Positions 59,456 to 64,000 of a DNA stretch of 64,000 nucleotides are shown piece after piece. Source of the DNA: Zoroaster sp. YZ-2022. Lineage: Eukaryota; Echinodermata; Asteroidea; Forcipulatida; Zoroasteridae. A program made the translations under genes and the position numbers. The number at the start of each line of letters is the position of its first letter. The first letter of the stretch is position 1. The notes below the pieces were generated by a model. It did not search any database, was not told the DNA's origin, and saw nothing but the letters and a program-made list of their open reading frames with translations. Location: contig CM055822.1 in the NCBI GenBank assembly GCA_029582265.1, forward strand, positions 43,274,733-43,338,732, given 5' to 3'.

Positions 59456-60069
59456 GTCCATATGGCATTGCAGCTATACACAATCACTTAGTGGTTGTGG
59501 ACAACACCAACAATGTCATCAAGATGTATTGAACAATGATGGCACACTGCCTTTTGACTTCCACACAGTGCCTCATAGTGGAGGTAGGGAAGACATGGTG
59601 TCCTCTCGCAGTGTAGCAGTAACAAGGGTAACATCATAATAGGTGATGAAGAGGATGGTGGTGAGCGAGCACAGCTCCACTGATGGCTCATTATCCATTA
59701 ATTATGCCAGTCAAAACAAAAACCTTGCTCATTATTGATAATAATAACAGAGTTGTAGTCAGTGGTTATGACCAACATCAAGTAGACATTGTTGATGGCA
59801 ATGGTACTTCATTACTCACAATCAAACCAACAATCAATGGTCAGGAAGTTCAATACTGCAAAGGTGTATGCTGTGACAGATCAGGCATATACATTGCAGT
59901 GCGCAATGGGTATAACACTGGTCATATTCACCATTATGATGATGAAGGTAGATTCATCACATGTATAGCTCAGGGTCTGTACTGGCCCAGGGGAATCACA
60001 TTCACTGCAGATGGGCATCAGCTGATAGCAGCAGACCGGCACTCAGTGAAGATATATCACATAATGTGA
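59456..60069 (+). pseudogene. TRIM-NHL C-terminal exon, inverted copy (frameshifted)
   Basis: A TTTTTCCAG acceptor precedes 59456. The exon starts PYGIAAIHNHLVVVDNTNN in the family frame, then hits a stop within 30 codons (GTATTGAACAATG) and shifts frame at least twice. From about 59700 to the stop at 60069 the NHL frame is open (NNRVVVSG, GIYIAVRNG, GITFTADGHQ). It pairs with the N-exon remnant at 56253-56514. Confidence 0.8.
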
Positions 60070-60864
60070 TGTAATCCAACATGCTGCTGACTGGCAATCT
60101 CCCTTGTCATCATCATAATGGTGAAATGTCCTCTTCAAGATATGTTACCCAAACATGTAATGTAGAATCTTGAGTATCAATGTCACTCTATAGAATTAAT
60201 CTTGTATCATTTATTATTAATGTTTGATATGACAAGAGATACAGAGCATATACAATTCATTGACAATGAAATCTTCACTCAGGAAATTATTGCTGAAATT
60301 GATAAAAACAAAAATTACCAGTAAAATATCGGTGATACATCTTGTAAAAAGAAATATTTCACAAGACAAATGTCCAAGAAGCATGGTTTATCTAAGTACC
60401 TAAATGAATTAATGACAGGTCCTGCCATCAATTCATTTCATAACTTTATCACTGTAAACATGGCTCTCATGCTTTTTTATATTGAATTTGTAATTTTTAC
60501 GTATTTTGATGCCTTTTTACAAGGAAAATAGTTATTTTCAGATAATAAAAAATTGCCATGAATCACTGATGCATCTTTAAGAGGGAGTTCCCCTGATTTT
60601 GCTTTTGGCATTGTCTGTTGATTTGTAAATGTTACTCTTTAATTATTCATATGTCAATATCTTGTCAATACTTTCTTTGTTTTCACTGATGGTCACCCAT
60701 TGTTTGCCAATCACCAGTTGACAAAACTACACCAGACATAGCAAAAGAAAGGTCTATAATTCTCTTTCCTCTGATCCAATTCCTCGTACAGAGTTGCATA
60801 ACCTAAAAGGTTATATTCTAACACCTGAGCTGCACCCATACAAGTTCAGTTTTCTTCCTCTTAC

Positions 60865-60974
60865 CTTTTGTTGAGCATCCTGGATGATCTCTCTGGTTGA
60901 GGATGTTTCTTGCTGAGACTGTTTTCTTGTTGACCTGATCAGAGGTCAATTAGAAGGGTTGTCATGCTGTCAAC
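60865..60974 (-). CDS. Exon-like segment, inverted copy (110 bp)
   Basis: Acceptor CCTCCAG and donor AAAG/GTAAGAGG are preserved on the minus strand. The body is 110 bp rather than 112 and the frame is altered by indels, so this copy is probably not functional. Confidence 0.3.
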
Positions 60975-63493
60975 CTGGAGGGAAATAAAAATGAATAGTA
61001 CATTCTTGATACACTGTTTGTAAAATGTCATCATGTGAATGAATACTAAATGACAATCAAGAATTGCATATAAACAATTGACCAGTCATTGTTTCATTTG
61101 GAAACAAGTTGTGAAATCTCATTCACAGTTTCTAACCAGAAAGCACTGTAGGTTTTATGCAATCATTTCTGTCCCATTCCAGACAGAAATTATCCTCAGG
61201 AAACCCATGACTCTTAATTCTCACAATGAGCAACTAATTCAACATAATAATTTGTGAAATTACAAAGAAGAGCTTTATTTGTCTTGATTTAAATTTACTT
61301 TTTAACATATATGATTATTGTACACTTAATAATAAGTATTCATAATTAGGCTTTATACATTATATTGAACACTTTTACAAATGATAATCTTCATCAATTG
61401 TGTAATAAGTTTAATTGTATATATTGCAATGAACAAACTGTTTTGAGGTTTTCCTGTCCCAAGCCCCCAATAACTTCCAATGGCAGATCCAGGGGTGTGG
61501 GAATTTGGGGACAGCCCCTCCTCCCTGCTTTGGGTATTTTGTCATGTAATTATACCTTGTAGTTGGTTGATATAACACCAAGCACTGTACATTATCTAAT
61601 ATGAGCATGATTCCATGTGGATCCAGTCTTCTGTAGAGTCTTCAATGAGGGTACGACCTTCATTATACTGTCATTTATTTAGTTGCTACAGTTCATCATA
61701 CTCATGTGCATCACCAGGGAGGTTTGAAGGATGAATCTCCTTCTAGATTTGGATTCTATATTTTAATGAAGAAGAAGATGCCACTTCTCTTTTCTAAAAA
61801 CAAACAAAAACAATTTATGTGACAATGTGAATATTTGAATACATTTACAAATGTTCAACTCATAATGAAATTCCAGACACGCATGATACTAATATGTAAT
61901 GTTTATATTCCAGTCTTGTGTACTTTTATCAATTGTTGGAATCTAATGCACCTTCTTAATAAGGTCAATCCAATTCTATTTCTGAATGAATGTATTTGTA
62001 ATAGGAGGTTACACTTTTGCTAAATTTCTTCTACAAGTTTGCTTACTTTCAAGATCTGCATTTAACAACCAACCTGTGAAAGTTTCAGCTTAATGAGGTT
62101 GTGTCTTTAATGTCAAAATAGTGAAAATACCTTTAAATTGTTTAGATTTGATTCTAATTTTGTGTCTCATTCAGTCAGAAATTCAGTCAAGAAATGATTT
62201 CATAAATTTGTATTTATATGATAGTTCCTCAGACAGAAAGATTTCAAGAGATGTTTGATTCCATCATCAACTTTACACCAAGTACATTATATGTAAAACT
62301 ATGTGTAACCTCCCTTTAAGCAAATTATTATTGTTTTTGTGTTCCCACAATTTGTCCATTCCTCAATGGAGTAACTAAATTTCAAGCCACTGAAAACCTC
62401 AAACTTGTGCTCTGTTTCTTTCCTGATGAATTTCAACATAAATATTCATTTGCAGACTTTCAAGGACATTTGTTTCACAATCTCTCCTTTAATTACTGGT
62501 ATATCATCTAGAGACTTTTGGTTTATTGACTATTATTATGTTATTGTTGATTAAGTTCAATTTAGTTTCAATAAGATTTAATTTACTTGTCATTCATATT
62601 GCAATCCATAAAAGCTCTCTCTCGCATGCGTTAATAGATTCAATCAAAATAAAATATTGTACAAATCTAATTGGAGTGAATAAAATAAAGGATGTGAATA
62701 AATCATATCTATGAATGTATAACTTTGAATAATTTTCATTTCTTTTGTTTGTATATCATGGGTTTATGGGAAACAAAAAACATTTTATTACTGGTTCACA
62801 ATCATCAAAGATATTTCTTGAATTACACAAATGTGTACTAAAATTTACAGCCTTCCTTCCCCTTCAATACAAATTGGAATCATCCACTTTGACTTTGGCA
62901 TGAATCCTGCACATTTCAGATGCAGAACCTTCCATACGTTCTGGGGGATAAACAGCAGAGCTGCACAGTGGTGATGAAGTTGGAATTGAGTCAAGAATGT
63001 TTGGGAGTGGTTCAGTCAACAATTCAGGTTCGCATTAAAATAATCTAATATCAGCTCTTTTGGAATGAGGGTTTTTTTTGTCTAAGAACTAAACTTTCCT
63101 GCAATGACCTTTTGCAAACTGATTGAAATGTCAACTTGGTGATTCTTAATCCTCAGAGACACACAAAATATTGAATATGCTTACCAAGTATCACAGAAAC
63201 TTACCATCAAGTTTCACAAAATCCCTCAAACGTTGACACATCCTGTACAAGCCAGCAACACCATATCTGATGTTATCATGGTCACTGCTGACAGAAAGAG
63301 GGCATGCTACAACAATGAAGCTGATCATGTTATTCTGACTACCCAACCAGAATGATCTGATTCAAAGATTGTTTCAAACGAATTTAAATATCATTAAGAT
63401 TCAAGCCAATAAGAGACAATGTTTTCATGACCATGAGATCAAGTTATAATATTAACATAATCAATAAATTTTGCATGACCCACACCTCCTAGC

Positions 63494-63695
63494 TTAAAGG
63501 GCAGTATCACACGATCAACAGGGCATGGAATCAGAGTGCTAGTTTTAGATTAAATCAGTGACTGAAACAACAACTCACACATGATAAGGTCATATTACCG
63601 TTGCTGCATAAATAAGCCAGTACTAGCCAGTCACTGTGGTCATTCCTTAAACTAGGACACCGATTCCATGATTCCTGTTGAAAATCTGCTCTGAA
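63494..63695. mobile_element. Foldback MITE, TTAAAGGG family, copy 10
   Basis: Left end TTAAAGGGCAGTATCACACG. The right arm GATTCCATG is followed by a decayed end. Counterpart of copies 3 and 5. Confidence 0.6.
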
Positions 63696-64000
63696 CTCAA
63701 ACATGAAAATTTAATATTACTGAATCAATATTAGAAATATTAGAAATATTTAACCGAAAACATGACAATTGACTAAAATTCGGATGCATGGTGTTGATGA
63801 CAGGATAAAAGACCCATTGTGTCATCACAGGATAAAATCAGCAAACCATAGGCATGTCCTTAATTGCCCATGGTCACAACCCCAGGTATTTATCCTGAGG
63901 TCAAGACAAAGGTCACTCTTTTATTCCATTCATGAATACCGATTTTGTTTAAAAAATAAAAACTTTGTTCCAAAAACTGGAACAATTTAACCAGAAACAC

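Larger units (their letters stand above)
60070..64000. repeat. Inverted copy of copy A/B downstream DNA
   Basis: Reverse complement of about 32446-28780 (and 14153-10400), and it retains the counterpart of 13630-13975. It contains the inverted exon-like segment and MITE copy 10. No additional gene was recognised in 60975-63490. Confidence 0.8.

Overview
This window looks like animal genomic DNA, probably from an invertebrate deuterostome (echinoderm, hemichordate or cephalochordate). The reasons are split genes with GT/AG introns, a TRIM-NHL gene of the kind expanded in those groups, a CR1/L2-like LINE carrying a 2A-like peptide, a tRNA-derived SINE, and many TIR transposons and foldback MITEs. 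The phylum is an inference. One 500-N gap lies at 41447-41946. Nothing looks prokaryotic or viral.

The backbone is a segmentally duplicated TRIM-NHL locus. The best copy (copy A) is on the minus strand. Its N-terminal exon (25759-24451: RING, two B-boxes, coiled coil, first NHL repeat) is intact. Its C-terminal NHL exon (14766-14154) has two frameshifts. A second C-terminal exon (33069-32447, copy B) is fully open but has no N-terminal exon upstream. A third is a stub (37690-37637). A fourth unit lies inverted on the plus strand, with an N-exon remnant at 56253-56514 and a broken C-exon at 59456-60069. After subtracting two transposons from the copy A intron, it is about 2.98 kb, against 2.94 kb in the inverted copy, so the two-exon model agrees across copies. 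The orientation switch falls in or next to the gap.

Comparing copies exposes insertions with empty sites: (1) 22483-24198, a 1.7-kb element with perfect 14-bp TIRs and an ORF resembling the RAG1 N-terminal region (N-RAG-like); (2) 15111-20098, a 5-kb insertion; (3) 39474-41002, a 1.5-kb TIR element with 8-bp TSD AGTGGAGT; (4) 43690-52215, an 8.5-kb element flanked by TTAA, which contains a degenerate Merlin (IS1016-like) transposase and a minisatellite; (5) the LINE at 33348-37636, at a junction between two copies.

Layout: 1-430 GC-rich tandem repeat; 430-7.4 kb promoter-like sequence, possible exons, a Penelope-like fragment, a piggyBac-like MITE, foldbacks and a SINE with a long ATT tail; 7.4-10.4 kb AT-rich repeats with a hammerhead-ribozyme-like motif and a TTAA MITE; 10.4-28.9 kb copy A with insertions; 28.9-33.3 kb copy B; 33.3-37.6 kb LINE; 37.6-41.4 kb further copy; gap; 41.9-64 kb inverted copies around the 8.5-kb TTAA element. 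A Kolobok/T2-like foldback MITE family (TTAAAGGG termini) occurs at least ten times. An 84-bp minisatellite, open in both strands, sits in the TRIM intron of each copy.
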